This document shows, one piece after another, positions 49,121 to 58,551 of a DNA stretch of 64,000 nucleotides. The notes under the pieces are model-generated. The model had not been told where the DNA came from, searched no databases, and was given only the letters and a program-made list of their open reading frames with translations. The stretch comes from Patescibacteria group bacterium (GTDB lineage: Bacteria > Patescibacteriota > Patescibacteriia > 2-12-FULL-60-25). Every line of letters begins with the position of its first letter. Position 1 is the first letter of the stretch. Both the position numbers and the translations under genes were made by a program. The stretch covers positions 16,870 to 80,869 of the forward strand of contig JAVHLR010000001.1 of NCBI GenBank assembly GCA_031082005.1, written 5' to 3'.

Positions 49121-49555
49121 ATGAAGGCAAGGTGGGTATTCGGATCGATCGCTGTGGCACTATTCCTCGTCGGCTGCGTGAAGGCACCCGCGGTGCCGCC
49201 CGCAAACGTGGCACCAGAGGACGTGAAGCTGCATGTCCTGCAGAACGAACGGGCGGCCAAACAGTACGACGGAAAGCGCGTGCGCACAGTCGCCAAGTTC
49301 ATGGGCATGTCGGGAATGCGCGAGGCTCCTCCCGGCTACGACGAGAACTGGCAAGGCATGAGCGTCATGGTTTGCGACATGAGCCAGTCCACCATGGGCG
49401 GCAACATCCAGTTCGTCGCCCAGGAGCCGACCGCGACCAAGATGCTCGAGCTCAAGAACGGCACAGCGATCGAAGTCGTGGGCATCGTGCGCGAGGGCGG
49501 CATCGTCAACAGCCTCGAAGTCGAGAGCTACAAGGCCGTGGAGAAGTGCGAGTGA
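49121..49555 (+). CDS. Lipoprotein, OB-fold-like
   Basis: The 144-residue protein starts at ATG 49121 after GGGAG. A lipoprotein signal is clear (FGSIAVALFLVGC, Cys19). The mature part (YDGKRVRTVAKFMGMSG, MLELKNGTAIEVVGIVREGG) has the strand pattern of small OB-like domains that handle 'loss or gain of a moiety' in lipoproteins of Myxococcota. It heads three lipoprotein genes on the same strand. Confidence 0.7.
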   Translation: MKARWVFGSIAVALFLVGCVKAPAVPPANVAPEDVKLHVLQNERAAKQYDGKRVRTVAKFMGMSGMREAPPGYDENWQGMSVMVCDMSQSTMGGNIQFVAQEPTATKMLELKNGTAIEVVGIVREGGIVNSLEVESYKAVEKCE

Positions 49556-49578
49556 TGTCCGTTTGAGGGAGGGGCGCG

Positions 49579-51129
49579 ATGACAACGACACGACAAACCC
49601 AAATCCAAGGCACTCAAGGGATCTTGTTCGTCTGGCTCGTGATCCTCCTTTTCGGTTGTACGACGAGCGACGGGAACAACAGTCAGAGCGTCCCGGGCAA
49701 TGGCGGCGTTGGCGGGAACTCCGGTGTTGGCGGGTCGGTCGTGGGTGGTGGACAAGGAGGAGGCGGCATCGGAGGCAGTGATTCCGGAGGCAGCGCCGGA
49801 ACTGTAGCTGGATCGGGCGGCGAAGAAAGTGACGGCAGCGCAGGTGTGGACTCAGGCACCGGAGCGGGGGGAACGGGTGTGGGGGGCACCGGCGGCTCGA
49901 CCTTCGATGGCGGGGACTCTGGCACGATCTGCTACGACCCGCTCATCGAATGCAGTGGAACATGTGTCAACCCAAAGACAAGCCTCGAGCACTGCGGTCA
50001 GTGCGGAATCTCCTGCGGCCCGAACCAGCACTGTTTCTTCGGCATCTGCAAATGCAACGATGACAACGCGATGCTGTGCGGCAACGACTGCACGCCCAGG
50101 GACGACCGAAGCTGCACTGATTGTGGGATCGCGTGCCCCGAGCGGTCGCACTGCAATGCTGTGGCCAACCCTCCCCACTGCGACCCGTGTGCTTCCGGTT
50201 TCGAACTGGATACGACAACCGGGGCCTGTCGCAAGCCAACGCGTGACTGGTGTGGCGCCGATTTTCTCAACTGTGCTCCGGACCAGTACTGCAAACCAGC
50301 GAGCATGAACGGCCCCTATGGGGGGTACTGCCAGTCAAGCTGTGGGGAGACAGACTGCGACGGTGTGTGCACGAGTCTCGGGTACGACAGCGCCAACTGC
50401 GGTGCGTGCGGTAACGAATGCCCGTCGGATGCGGTGTGTGAGTCCGGGCAATGCCGGCCGTACTGCAAACAACTTGGCTTCTGTGACGGGGTTTGTTCCG
50501 ATCTGGCCAACGACTGGGCAAACTGCGGTGCCTGCGGCAAGGTGTGTCCGGCCTGGTCGGGATGCACGCAGGGACAGTGCGACTGCCCCGGGTCGGTTTG
50601 CAACGGGCAGTGCGTCGATACCAGCACGGACTCGAACAACTGCGGCGGGTGCGACGCGGCCTGCATCGGTGACTCGGAATGCCAATTCGGGACCTGTGCC
50701 TGCCAAAACGGTGGAATCGTATGCAGTGGAAAATGCACGGCCGGGCCGAACGACCCAGGCAACTGCGGCAGTTGCGGCCATAACTGCCCGTCGGGCACTC
50801 CGTGCTACATGGGTACTTGCGGTTGCCCGGCGTACGCTCCCATCCTCTGCAACGGCGAGTGCCTGTCTGCCTACAACACGAGCAACCACTGCGGGTCGTG
50901 CGGACACGCCTGCCCCGCCACCCAGTACTGCAGCAACGGCCTCTGCAAGGACGGAAACGAGCCCACGCCCGTCTGCGAAGCGCACTACGAGCTCGCCACG
51001 TGTTTCGAGTGGCTCGAGACTCTCGGATACACCATGTACGTGTGCACGGGCAGCCCACCACCTGCCGGTTTGAGCTGTCTTCTCTACTACTCCGACTACA
51101 CAAGCACCTGGGCGTACTGCTGCAAGTAG
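49579..51129 (+). CDS. Cys-rich surface lipoprotein with Stig1-like repeats
   Basis: The 516-residue protein starts at ATG 49579. A signal ends in VILLFGCT (Cys about 24). A Gly/Ser/Asp-rich linker of some 90 residues follows, then seven or eight Cys repeats of the form C-x-G-x-C-x(8-12)-N/H-C-G-x-C-G-x-x-C, as in CNGQCVDTSTDSNNCGGCDA. Such Stig1-like repeat lipoproteins are frequent in Polyangia genomes, which is the main hint to the source of this DNA. Function at the cell surface is unknown. Confidence 0.75.
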   Translation: MTTTRQTQIQGTQGILFVWLVILLFGCTTSDGNNSQSVPGNGGVGGNSGVGGSVVGGGQGGGGIGGSDSGGSAGTVAGSGGEESDGSAGVDSGTGAGGTGVGGTGGSTFDGGDSGTICYDPLIECSGTCVNPKTSLEHCGQCGISCGPNQHCFFGICKCNDDNAMLCGNDCTPRDDRSCTDCGIACPERSHCNAVANPPHCDPCASGFELDTTTGACRKPTRDWCGADFLNCAPDQYCKPASMNGPYGGYCQSSCGETDCDGVCTSLGYDSANCGACGNECPSDAVCESGQCRPYCKQLGFCDGVCSDLANDWANCGACGKVCPAWSGCTQGQCDCPGSVCNGQCVDTSTDSNNCGGCDAACIGDSECQFGTCACQNGGIVCSGKCTAGPNDPGNCGSCGHNCPSGTPCYMGTCGCPAYAPILCNGECLSAYNTSNHCGSCGHACPATQYCSNGLCKDGNEPTPVCEAHYELATCFEWLETLGYTMYVCTGSPPPAGLSCLLYYSDYTSTWAYCCK

Positions 51130-51169
51130 CAGACCCGGTCCGATGGCTCGGGATGACTGGAGCAAGAGG

Positions 51170-52300
51170 ATGAAACGCGCATTTCTTGTTGGTGTGTTGG
51201 CATTCGCCGCGACCCATTCTGGTTGCGGCAGCAGCGATTCGGATCCCCCTGGAGGAAGTACGGGCGGAAGCGACGGCGGGACCGCGGGCACAGGTGGAGC
51301 GTCTGGATCAGGCGGAACGGGCGCGGGCGGTGTCGGCGGCTCTGGAGGTACCACGAGCCAGCCCGAGATCCTCGCAGACGACCTGGACAAAGTGCAGTGC
51401 GTGGGGACGGATGGATCGAACATCTACTGGGGAGACTGGTACGGGGTGACAACCGACGGAGGAATCAAGACCTGTCCGGCCGGAGGTTGCGGCGCCGCGG
51501 GACCGTCCGTCGTCATTTCTGGGCTTGAGCAAGGGCACGGCTGCCAACAGGTTATCGTGAGCGGCAAGAACCTGTATTGGTTCGATGGGGCTCTGCAGCG
51601 ATGCTCGTCGTCGTTGCCTGCTTGTGACAGCCCAATTGGTCTTGGTGGCTATGTCGGACACAGCGGCAGTTGTGCAATCGACGCCGCGCATGCGTACTGC
51701 ACGGGCAATGATCAGTACTCTGGCAATCTCATTCGTGTTCCACTCTCCAGCACCGGACAAGGCAACTACGATTATTTCAGCAGCAGCGAGTGGGTCGGGG
51801 CTGTCGCGACGAACGGCCAGCAAGTGTTCTGGACTGGCGAAGGAAGCATCAATAGCTGTTCAACGAATGGCTGCGATAGGGTGGTTCTCGCCTCCGGGTT
51901 GGACGACCCGACCGCCGTTGCTGCCACAGCAGAGAATGTCTACTGGATGTCTCGCGATGGTCTGTTCTCGTGCCCCACTTCGGGCTGCGGCATGGCGCCA
52001 AGCAAGCTCGCGGGTGGCCCATCAACGGTGAATCCACCATCCATGGGGGAACGGATCTGGGCGGAGATGCAGGCTTCCGGAGGAACACTGTACTGGCTGT
52101 GGCGATACGCCGACTCTGATTCAGGTATCTATCGTTGCAGCGAAACCGATTGCGCCACGACCTTGACTGCGCTTGCAAAGGAAGAGACGACTCGATCGAT
52201 GGCACTCGACGCTGGATTCGTCTATTGGGTGCGGTACACCATCAACGACTCAATTATGGGCACTCCGGGTCCGGGCACAATCCTGCGCATCGCAAGGTGA
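51170..52300 (+). CDS. Lipoprotein with YW-blade beta-propeller repeats
   Basis: The 376-residue protein starts at ATG 51170 (GGAG upstream). A short signal ends at Cys (THSGCGSSDSD), followed by a Gly/Ser/Thr-rich linker. The rest has six or so repeats with a '[NQ][VIL]YW' strand (SNIYWGDW, KNLYWFDG, QQVFWTGE, ENVYWMSR, GTLYWLWR, GFVYWVRY), a beta-propeller. This type is common in Myxococcota. A strong terminator follows 6 bp after the stop. Confidence 0.75.
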   Translation: MKRAFLVGVLAFAATHSGCGSSDSDPPGGSTGGSDGGTAGTGGASGSGGTGAGGVGGSGGTTSQPEILADDLDKVQCVGTDGSNIYWGDWYGVTTDGGIKTCPAGGCGAAGPSVVISGLEQGHGCQQVIVSGKNLYWFDGALQRCSSSLPACDSPIGLGGYVGHSGSCAIDAAHAYCTGNDQYSGNLIRVPLSSTGQGNYDYFSSSEWVGAVATNGQQVFWTGEGSINSCSTNGCDRVVLASGLDDPTAVAATAENVYWMSRDGLFSCPTSGCGMAPSKLAGGPSTVNPPSMGERIWAEMQASGGTLYWLWRYADSDSGIYRCSETDCATTLTALAKEETTRSMALDAGFVYWVRYTINDSIMGTPGPGTILRIAR

Positions 52301-52305
52301 AATAA

Positions 52306-52331
52306 GAAGGCGGAGCAAGTGCTCCGCCTTC
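52306..52331. terminator. Bidirectional terminator-like hairpin
   Basis: An 11-bp perfect stem (GAAGGCGGAGC / GCTCCGCCTTC) with a 4-base loop lies between converging genes. No long T-run follows, but position and stability support termination of both strands. Confidence 0.7.
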
Positions 52332-52363
52332 GAGTAGGTGTGGGAGGTCGCGTCCTCCAGCCG

Positions 52364-52564
52364 TCAACGCCGCTCGACGTCGTTTTCCGCCTGGACGTCC
52401 GCCCGGATCTGCAAGGTGCCAGACACGGGCAAGGCATCAAGCCGACAGGTGAGGGATCCGTCGCGGTTCACGTAGGCGATCCCGATCCTCGTCCAGTAGC
52501 TCTTCTCGCCGCGCTCGGTGATGGCGTAGACGGTGCGGGTCTCGGTAGGTCGTCGATCGTTCAT
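52364..52564 (-). CDS. Small hypothetical protein
   Basis: The 66-residue product starts at ATG 52564 behind GGGAGACGCC, 11 bp after the stop of the DUF932-like gene. It is predicted as a short beta sheet (TVYAITERGEKSYWTRIGIA, DGSLTCRLDALP). Such small proteins often accompany DUF932 and RadC genes on plasmids. No named family recognised. Confidence 0.6.
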   Translation of the reverse strand: MNDRRPTETRTVYAITERGEKSYWTRIGIAYVNRDGSLTCRLDALPVSGTLQIRADVQAENDVERR

Positions 52565-52575
52565 GGCGTCTCCCG

Positions 52576-53667
52576 TCAGCTCTTCGCGGTTGCGAGGTAG
52601 AGGCCCGAGGCCCGTTCGAGTGCAACGCGCTCTTCTGGAGTGAGGCGCTGCGCCGCGAGAGTCGCGGCTTGCGAGATGCCGAAAGCGGTCTCCTCGGGTT
52701 CCTCGCGATATGCAGAGAGGAGATCCGGCAGGATCCGCATCGGGAGCCTCGCCGAGAGAAGCAGCGAGCGGAGTTCGGTCTCGATGTTCGAGATGATGCG
52801 CGTGCGGCCTTGCCGCAGGATCTCCGCGCCCTGCCTGAGCTTGCTCGGTAGGTCCCCGAGGCGCTCGATGAGGATGTCCTTGAGCTTGCCCATGTCGAGG
52901 CCGCGGTGGCGTCGCTTCAGGAGCAGCGCATCAGGCATGGGCGCGGTCATACCGTTTCGGCAGAGGAGCCGCGTCAGATGGAGCGAGATGAAGAGACTCG
53001 CATAACCCACGCCCGAGTTCCGGACGAGGAGCCCGCCCCACACGTCTCCGACGTCTCCGGGACCGCCCATCTTGTATGGCTCGCCCACGGCGACGACGTA
53101 GCTTGCCGTCCGGTCGGTCACATCGCACCGGATGAGGCGCTGCGCGTGGTCCGAAGGAGCGAGAGCCTGGGCAAGCAGTCCCGCGACCTCGGCGTCGGCG
53201 ATCGCGCTGTAGCCCGTGGAGACGATGGCCCGGACAAGTCCGGGTTCGGCGTTGTCGATCGTGCGACGGGTGCGGACCTTGACCGCGCCCGTGCCTCGCG
53301 CGAATCGGCGGTTGAGCTCGTCGGCCTGCTCGCGCGGTCCCGCGTTCTCGAACCACTTGTCCCAGCGCAGGCCCAGGAGGCTCGCGCACTGCCGGCGGCT
53401 CCAGTCCGTGAAGGTGAAGTCGCCGAGGCCGGGAACGGCCAGGGTGCCGTCGGGCGAGAGACGCAGGTCGCGTACCGCGAGAGTCACGTCGGGGTTGTCC
53501 GCCGACTCCTCTGCCGTGAAGCGTTCCGCGAGTTCGGGCAGGGTGCGGACGCGGGTTTCGGCCCGCTCTGCCGTGGTCCGTGGGCGTGAAAGCTCACGGA
53601 TGGGGAAGGGCGACGGGGGTCGCAGGGATGTGAGGGTGCGATCGATGACGGTCGAGACATGTTCCAT
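52576..53667 (-). CDS. DUF932-like phage/plasmid protein
   Basis: The start ATG 53667 follows GGAGGACCCC, giving 363 residues. The pattern LPELAERFTAEESADNPDVT, GDFTFTDWSRRQCASLLGL, VRAIVSTGYSAIADAEV and the later WGGLLVRNSGVGYASLFISL is that of DUF932 proteins, common on plasmids and phages and often beside RadC and RecB-like genes, as here. A role in replication or protection of incoming DNA is suspected for the family but not established. Overall helical C-terminus (about 270-363). Confidence 0.65.
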   Translation of the reverse strand: MEHVSTVIDRTLTSLRPPSPFPIRELSRPRTTAERAETRVRTLPELAERFTAEESADNPDVTLAVRDLRLSPDGTLAVPGLGDFTFTDWSRRQCASLLGLRWDKWFENAGPREQADELNRRFARGTGAVKVRTRRTIDNAEPGLVRAIVSTGYSAIADAEVAGLLAQALAPSDHAQRLIRCDVTDRTASYVVAVGEPYKMGGPGDVGDVWGGLLVRNSGVGYASLFISLHLTRLLCRNGMTAPMPDALLLKRRHRGLDMGKLKDILIERLGDLPSKLRQGAEILRQGRTRIISNIETELRSLLLSARLPMRILPDLLSAYREEPEETAFGISQAATLAAQRLTPEERVALERASGLYLATAKS

Positions 53668-53834
53668 GGGGTCCTCCAGCCGGCCGTCGGAAAGAAGTTC
53701 CCGGAGATGGCCGTCCGAGTCCGCGAGCGGGTCGTGGCTTCGGACGGACATGGGAGAACGAGGTGAGGTGGCCCCGGGGAACGCAGGACGTGCCCCGGAG
53801 CTTTGCGTGTGAGAAGTTGGATGACGGAGCGAGG

Positions 53835-54689
53835 TCAACCGGCCGGAAGCGGCTCCGGCTCGCGGTCTCTCGCGTGGAGCGGGATGATGCGGCGTTCGCT
53901 TGCTGGGGCGAGATCGCCAGAGAGGCAGGTCCTCGCGTATTCGCATTCGAAGCAGAGGTGCGAAGGACTGGGCGGAAAACGGCCTGCGGCGATCGCGTAC
54001 TCGGTTTCGGCGGCAGCAGTCGTCCACCACTCGTCTTGTTGCTCGCCGCGCTCGATCTGGAACGTCTCAAGCCGCGGTTCACGCTTGAGCTTCACGAGAA
54101 CGTGGATCTCGATCTTCGACGGTCCGCCCTCGAGCGCGTTGCGCGCGTAGGAGTACGCACCGACCTGCAGGTGTCGCTTGAGGTCGTGCTCATTCCATCC
54201 GCGTGAAGATGTCTTGAGCTCCACGACACGACCATCTTCGAGCACGAGGTCGAAGTAGCCCTTCATGGGTCGGGGCAGCAGTTCCCCTGTCGAAGGATCT
54301 ACGATGTCGACCTGGAAAGGCACTTCCACGGATTTGACCGAGAGATCGCCCATCTCGGCGAGGTAGACGCGGAGCAGCTTGCGTGCTTCGGCCTCAAGCG
54401 ATTCTGGCGTCGAGGTCTTCCAGCGCACAGGGACGCCCGCGGCGCCCGCCTGAAGGTCTGCCGCGAGGACACTCTCCGCGGCGACGACCTCCGGCGTCCT
54501 GCCGGAGAGTCGCTCCTCGAACCACCACCCTATTGCGCTGTGCATGGCAGACCCCAGGATGAGCTGGATCGAGCGGAACTCCGGTTCGACCCCAAGCACG
54601 TAGCGGCAAGCATACTTCCGGGCGCACATCGTGAAGCACGTGATTTGGGAAGCCGAAGTGGTCGGTGGCAATCGGATGTTACGCGGCAT
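53835..54689 (-). CDS. PD-(D/E)XK exonuclease of the RecB/Cas4 type
   Basis: The 284-residue protein starts at ATG 54689. The nuclease core is seen in GYFDLVLEDGRVVELKTSS (Asp, then Glu-Leu-Lys) with a QVGAYSYARNALEGGPS helix. Cys residues at the N-terminus (ITCFTMCARKYACRY) and near the end (CFECEYARTC) match the iron-sulfur cluster arrangement of Cas4/AddB-type nucleases. It overlaps the Rad52/Sak-like gene by 11 bp. The two may act as an exonuclease-annealase pair. Confidence 0.75.
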   Translation of the reverse strand: MPRNIRLPPTTSASQITCFTMCARKYACRYVLGVEPEFRSIQLILGSAMHSAIGWWFEERLSGRTPEVVAAESVLAADLQAGAAGVPVRWKTSTPESLEAEARKLLRVYLAEMGDLSVKSVEVPFQVDIVDPSTGELLPRPMKGYFDLVLEDGRVVELKTSSRGWNEHDLKRHLQVGAYSYARNALEGGPSKIEIHVLVKLKREPRLETFQIERGEQQDEWWTTAAAETEYAIAAGRFPPSPSHLCFECEYARTCLSGDLAPASERRIIPLHARDREPEPLPAG

Positions 54690-55431
54690 GACTCGCGTCT
54701 CCGTGGTTCGACTTGCCGTTGCCCTTCCTTTCGGCGAGTGCACGCTTCAAGGCATCAATTGCGCGTGAGGCGTCAGCCCTTGTGGCGTATTCGAATCGCT
54801 CTACCTTGAGGGCGACAAGCGCGCGGGCGGCTGCAGTCTCCCGACTCTCGCCCAAGTCGTACACGAGCCGGAAGACAAGCTTCTTTTGCTCGTCGGTCAT
54901 CGCACGTCTGTCTGACGGATCCGCCTCAGTCGGGCGGTCGTCGCGACCTCGGAAGCTCTCAGGTCGAGCGTCGCGTGGCGGCGCGTTTGGCGGTGAGGCG
55001 GATATCGGCTTCTCGCTTTGTTTTGCAGCTGGCGCCGGCGCATTCTGTTCTGCCTGAAGGGCAATATCCTCGCCCAGCTCCTCCAAAGCGACTTCGCCCA
55101 CATTCACGGCGATGCGTAGCGCGCGAGCAATGGCTCGGGTCTCTGCCATGCGGATGATATGAGGAGCAATCCTCCTGTTCACGTTGCTCGGATTCGCGTC
55201 TCCCACGCCTGCGAATACACCTTTGCGCGTACGGATTGAGGCGGCGACGATGGCGGTACGGCCGTTCGACTCGTCCGGGAGCTGCACGAGCTTGGTGCGC
55301 ACGGCCTTGAGGCCATCCTCATGCGCGAGTGCGAGCAGTCCCTTGTAGGTAATGGCCTCGACTTCGCCGACGACCCGGCCGTGCTCATCCTTGATGGAAA
55401 TGCGGACGATGAAGCCTTCTTTGCGCAGCAT
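54679..55431 (-). CDS. Rad52/Sak-like single-strand annealing protein (tentative)
   Basis: The 250-residue protein starts at ATG 55431 after GGAGGGTGACG. The first 140 residues have strand pairs followed by VGDANPSNVNRRIAPHIIRM and AETRAIARALRIAVNVGE, a helix typical of Rad52/Sak-type annealing proteins of phages and plasmids. A low-complexity Pro/Ala linker and a C-terminal helical domain (TDEQKKLVFRLVYDLGESRE) follow. Coupling to a Cas4-like exonuclease supports a recombination role. Confidence 0.55.
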   Translation of the reverse strand: MLRKEGFIVRISIKDEHGRVVGEVEAITYKGLLALAHEDGLKAVRTKLVQLPDESNGRTAIVAASIRTRKGVFAGVGDANPSNVNRRIAPHIIRMAETRAIARALRIAVNVGEVALEELGEDIALQAEQNAPAPAAKQSEKPISASPPNAPPRDARPESFRGRDDRPTEADPSDRRAMTDEQKKLVFRLVYDLGESRETAAARALVALKVERFEYATRADASRAIDALKRALAERKGNGKSNHGDASHAA

Positions 55432-55435
55432 GGCG

Positions 55436-56140
55436 TCACCCTCCGTTCCCGGATGGAGAAGGCTCGTGGAGAGTCATCGACGAGATCTCCTCCGCTGTCG
55501 GCAGGAGGTTAGCTTCGAGGAGCGAGAAGATACGGCCTCCGCCGATGACCACATGGTCCACGAGGGGGAGGGCGAGCACCTGACCCGCAGCAGCGAGGCG
55601 GTTGGTGAGCACGACGTCCGCTTCCGAGGGCGTCGGATCCCCTGACGGATGGTTGTGCACGAGCACGAAGGCTCGAACACGGAGGCGGACGAGCGGAGCG
55701 AAGACATCGCGTGGCTCGAGCGCAGCAAGCGACCCGCCACCCTGGGCGACGAGGACGAGAGCGCGAACCCGATTGCGGCCGTCGAGGCCGATCGCGAGCA
55801 CCATCTCGACTTCGAGTGCAGCGAAACCCGGCGGCAGGTGGTCGAGAATGTCGCGAGGCGAGGTGATGGGCGTCGCTGGCTGTGTAACACGCCCATCATA
55901 GAGCGTGCGCGCTGCCACGACTGTCTCGGCGGCACGGAGCGGCACGTCGCAGGTGGCAGCGAGTTCCTCTGCTGACCAGGCTCGGATACCCGGCTCTCCT
56001 GCATGATCGAGGATGCGGGTTCCGGCTTCGGCGCCGACGAGCTTCGCGAGAGCTTGGACGAGATCGATGCTCTCGCCCCTCGGTTGGATGATGCATCCTG
56101 TACTCCCTTCGGGCGTGTCTCTGTTTTCAAGGTACTGCAT
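55436..56140 (-). CDS. radC: RadC-family JAB-domain protein
   Basis: The 234-residue protein starts at ATG 56140. The helix-hairpin-helix N-terminus (EELAATCDVPLRAAETVVAA) and MPN/JAB domain are typical: ITSPRDILDHL, LVHNHPSGDPTPSEADVV with the His-x-His...Asp zinc site, and LPLVDHVVIGGGR. RadC proteins are common on plasmids and integrative elements; the biochemical role is unsettled. It is a distant relative of the JAMM protease at 4583-5524 but has a different domain plan. It ends 4 bp before the annealing-protein gene. Confidence 0.85.
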   Translation of the reverse strand: MQYLENRDTPEGSTGCIIQPRGESIDLVQALAKLVGAEAGTRILDHAGEPGIRAWSAEELAATCDVPLRAAETVVAARTLYDGRVTQPATPITSPRDILDHLPPGFAALEVEMVLAIGLDGRNRVRALVLVAQGGGSLAALEPRDVFAPLVRLRVRAFVLVHNHPSGDPTPSEADVVLTNRLAAAGQVLALPLVDHVVIGGGRIFSLLEANLLPTAEEISSMTLHEPSPSGNGG

Positions 56141-56281
56141 GGCACTCTGCTCCTTCCGGTCGGCATGGACCGGCAGCGCGCTCCCGAGATGAGCGAGCTG
56201 CCGGTCCGGCTGACCGCGGCGAGCCACGACAGACGCTGCGGCTTGGAGAGATTGAAGCCCGAGGTACTCGGACTTCCACCG

Positions 56282-57400
56282 CTACGGCGCAGAGCCTTCG
56301 ATGAGTCTCGCGCGTCCTGCTCCGGTTCGGACCACCATGTCGCCGAGGGACAGGCGCAGGAGATGTTGCGCTGCGTATTCATGACCGAACTCGCGGGCCA
56401 CGATCTCGGCGTCGTCGGCGCCGAGCCGGAAGGCGGCGAGCGTGCCCACGGTGCCGAGGAACGCATGGCGCGTGTGCTCGTCCATGGCTGCAAGAGACTG
56501 CGTCGCGACGAGAAGCGAGATGCCGTACTTCCTCGCTTCAGCCGTGAGTTCGAGGAACGGAGCAGTCGCGAAGCTCGCGGCCTCATCGACCACAAGCAGG
56601 AACGGGCGACGTTGATCTGTCGGTGTGCTGGCGCGTGCGAAGGCAGCCTTCGCGAACTCACCCAGGACGAGGGCTCCGAGAAAAAGCGCGCCGTCCCAGC
56701 CGATCTCGCCCTTGGGCACCGAGGCGAGAACGATCTTTCCCCGGTCCATGATGTGGCTTGCGTCGAGCCGTCTCCGCGTCTTCGTCACGATCGTGCGAAC
56801 CGCATCGACCGACAGCAGGTTGCCGAGCTTGTTCAGGATGGGCGCGGTGATCTCCGACCAGAGCCGCTTGTCGTACGAGGGAAACTCGCGGGTCCAGAAG
56901 AACGTGGGGGCTGGCTCCTGGGCGTGTTTCATCACCCACCTGCGATGCGCGTCGTCGACGAGCATGAGGCGCACGTCTTCGAGAGTGGCGCCACGAACGT
57001 GGGCAAGCGCGAGAATTGCATGCCTCAGAAGATGCTCAGATCTTGGTCCCCACGAGTCAGGCCAGAGCCGCCGGAAGACAGAGAGCACGTTCGAGGTGAC
57101 GAGCCCTGGCGCGCCTTCCGACATGGCCCGAAGCGGATTCAATCCGGGGCAGCTTTCGGGTTCTGAAGCGAAGAAAGGAGCGACGTCGTTCCTGCGCATG
57201 CGAGGAAGAGCGTCCTGGATCTCCGCGGCCAGGTCGCCGTGCGGATCCACGAGAAGCAGTCCTCCTCCTCGCTCCGCTTCAGCCAGGCAGACCTCGCGAA
57301 GCAGGCTCGACTTGCCCATGCCCGTCTTGCCGCAGACAAGGACATGATGGGCGCGGGCAGCAAGCAGTGTTTGCGCACGTGTGGTGTTCAGTTTCAGCAT
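56282..57400 (-). CDS. TraD/HerA-type coupling ATPase
   Basis: The 372-residue protein starts at ATG 57400, overlapping the previous gene by 7 bp. Walker A (GKTGMGKS, about residues 24-31), LLLVDPHGDLA, and Walker B (FLLVVDEAASFA, about residue 275) with SLLVATQSLAAMD follow the HerA/VirD4 pattern. It lacks membrane spans. It is half the size of the ATPase at 6668-8332, but the context (replication-relaxation gene directly upstream) is the same, so the element holds two copies of this two-gene unit. Confidence 0.8.
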   Translation of the reverse strand: MLKLNTTRAQTLLAARAHHVLVCGKTGMGKSSLLREVCLAEAERGGGLLLVDPHGDLAAEIQDALPRMRRNDVAPFFASEPESCPGLNPLRAMSEGAPGLVTSNVLSVFRRLWPDSWGPRSEHLLRHAILALAHVRGATLEDVRLMLVDDAHRRWVMKHAQEPAPTFFWTREFPSYDKRLWSEITAPILNKLGNLLSVDAVRTIVTKTRRRLDASHIMDRGKIVLASVPKGEIGWDGALFLGALVLGEFAKAAFARASTPTDQRRPFLLVVDEAASFATAPFLELTAEARKYGISLLVATQSLAAMDEHTRHAFLGTVGTLAAFRLGADDAEIVAREFGHEYAAQHLLRLSLGDMVVRTGAGRARLIEGSAP

Positions 57401-58551
57401 GTAGGTTCAGACGCCATCGCGAGCTTTTGCCGAGGAGTGCCGCCCTCCCGCAGGCCGTGGTCCCCGTCCGGTGCCACGGGGGCGGCATCTCCAGTACCGC
57501 GGGCGAGAGAAGAGCCCGGCGCGGACCAAAGCGTCAGAGCCTGTGTTCGGGCCGTGACGGCGGGAGGGCGGCGCGAGATGGCGGGAGCCCCAGGCATTGA
57601 CCGAGTGGCTAATTCGCGCTCTGGAGGGTTGCCTCCAAGAGGACTGCGACTTGCCTGGGGGTCGCGGCATCCCGCGTCCTTGTCGAAGAGGGGCACGCGC
57701 GCATCCGGCGCGTTGCCGAGCGGACGGGCGACGGGCAGGAGGAGCTTCGACGGCTCTCGTACATCGATTGCTTCGCGTTCGAGGAAGAGCAGGAACCCGG
57801 AGCGCTTGCCATAGTTCGCCGCGAGCGCGGCGTCGTGCAGCGCACGGCTTCGACGATCTTGAGGCGCGATGGTCACGACCCGCATGGCCTTCACCCCGAA
57901 GTCGCGGATGGGTCCTCCCTGGTCTTTCCAGGCGAGGTAGCCCGCGTACTTCTCGGCAAGGCGCTTCACGGAAGTCGTTCCGCGATCGATCTCGATCAAG
58001 TGGCCGACAGGCCCTTCGCTCGTGTCTCTGACGACGTAGGCATCGGCTTGCAGCGCGATGCGCTTGGGCCCGACCCCGGGTATTGTTGTCGCGACCGAAG
58101 TCCCGATCCGCTTGTCGTCGAACTCGACGCCGCGGAGTCGGATGTGCCCGGCTCTCGCGAGGGCCAGGATCGCAAGCCCGGTGTCGCCGACTTCAGCGTC
58201 GTGTGCGGTCCTACGGGTCGAAGGCACGCGCTTGGGCGCCGGGATGGACTGGCCGGTTGCCATGGCGAGTGACCGCGCTCCTGCGCGGCCAAGCGAGATG
58301 CACGCGAGTTCCTGCGCGGCCAGGTCATCGAAAGCGCGCCGCTTCATGAGGAGCCCCGCATCGCACCAGGTGTCGAGCAGCTCCTCCGTGAGTCCGGACG
58401 ATGCGAACGCGCTGAGGAGCGAGTCCGCAGTCGCGAGTCGGACGATGGCGAGCGAGGTCAAGACCTCACGCGCGAGGCACTCGTGTTCGGCCGGGACCGC
58501 GAGGGGACGGGCGGCGGCGAGGAGCGTAGGGACGTGTTGGGATATGGGCAT
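57394..58551 (-). CDS. Replication-relaxation family protein (copy 2)
   Basis: The start ATG 58551 is chosen because upstream sequence is of chance composition; the protein has 385 residues. The winged helix (ADSLLSAFASSGLTEELLD, DLAAQELACISLGRAGARSL) is followed by the core (ALQADAYVVRD, HLIEIDRGTTSVKRLAEKYA) in which IEIDRG resembles the IEVDLG of copy 1 (9650-10486). The last 120 residues are Pro/Arg-rich and disordered. A catalytic role is unproven for the family. Confidence 0.7.
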   Translation of the reverse strand: MPISQHVPTLLAAARPLAVPAEHECLAREVLTSLAIVRLATADSLLSAFASSGLTEELLDTWCDAGLLMKRRAFDDLAAQELACISLGRAGARSLAMATGQSIPAPKRVPSTRRTAHDAEVGDTGLAILALARAGHIRLRGVEFDDKRIGTSVATTIPGVGPKRIALQADAYVVRDTSEGPVGHLIEIDRGTTSVKRLAEKYAGYLAWKDQGGPIRDFGVKAMRVVTIAPQDRRSRALHDAALAANYGKRSGFLLFLEREAIDVREPSKLLLPVARPLGNAPDARVPLFDKDAGCRDPQASRSPLGGNPPERELATRSMPGAPAISRRPPAVTARTQALTLWSAPGSSLARGTGDAAPVAPDGDHGLREGGTPRQKLAMASEPTC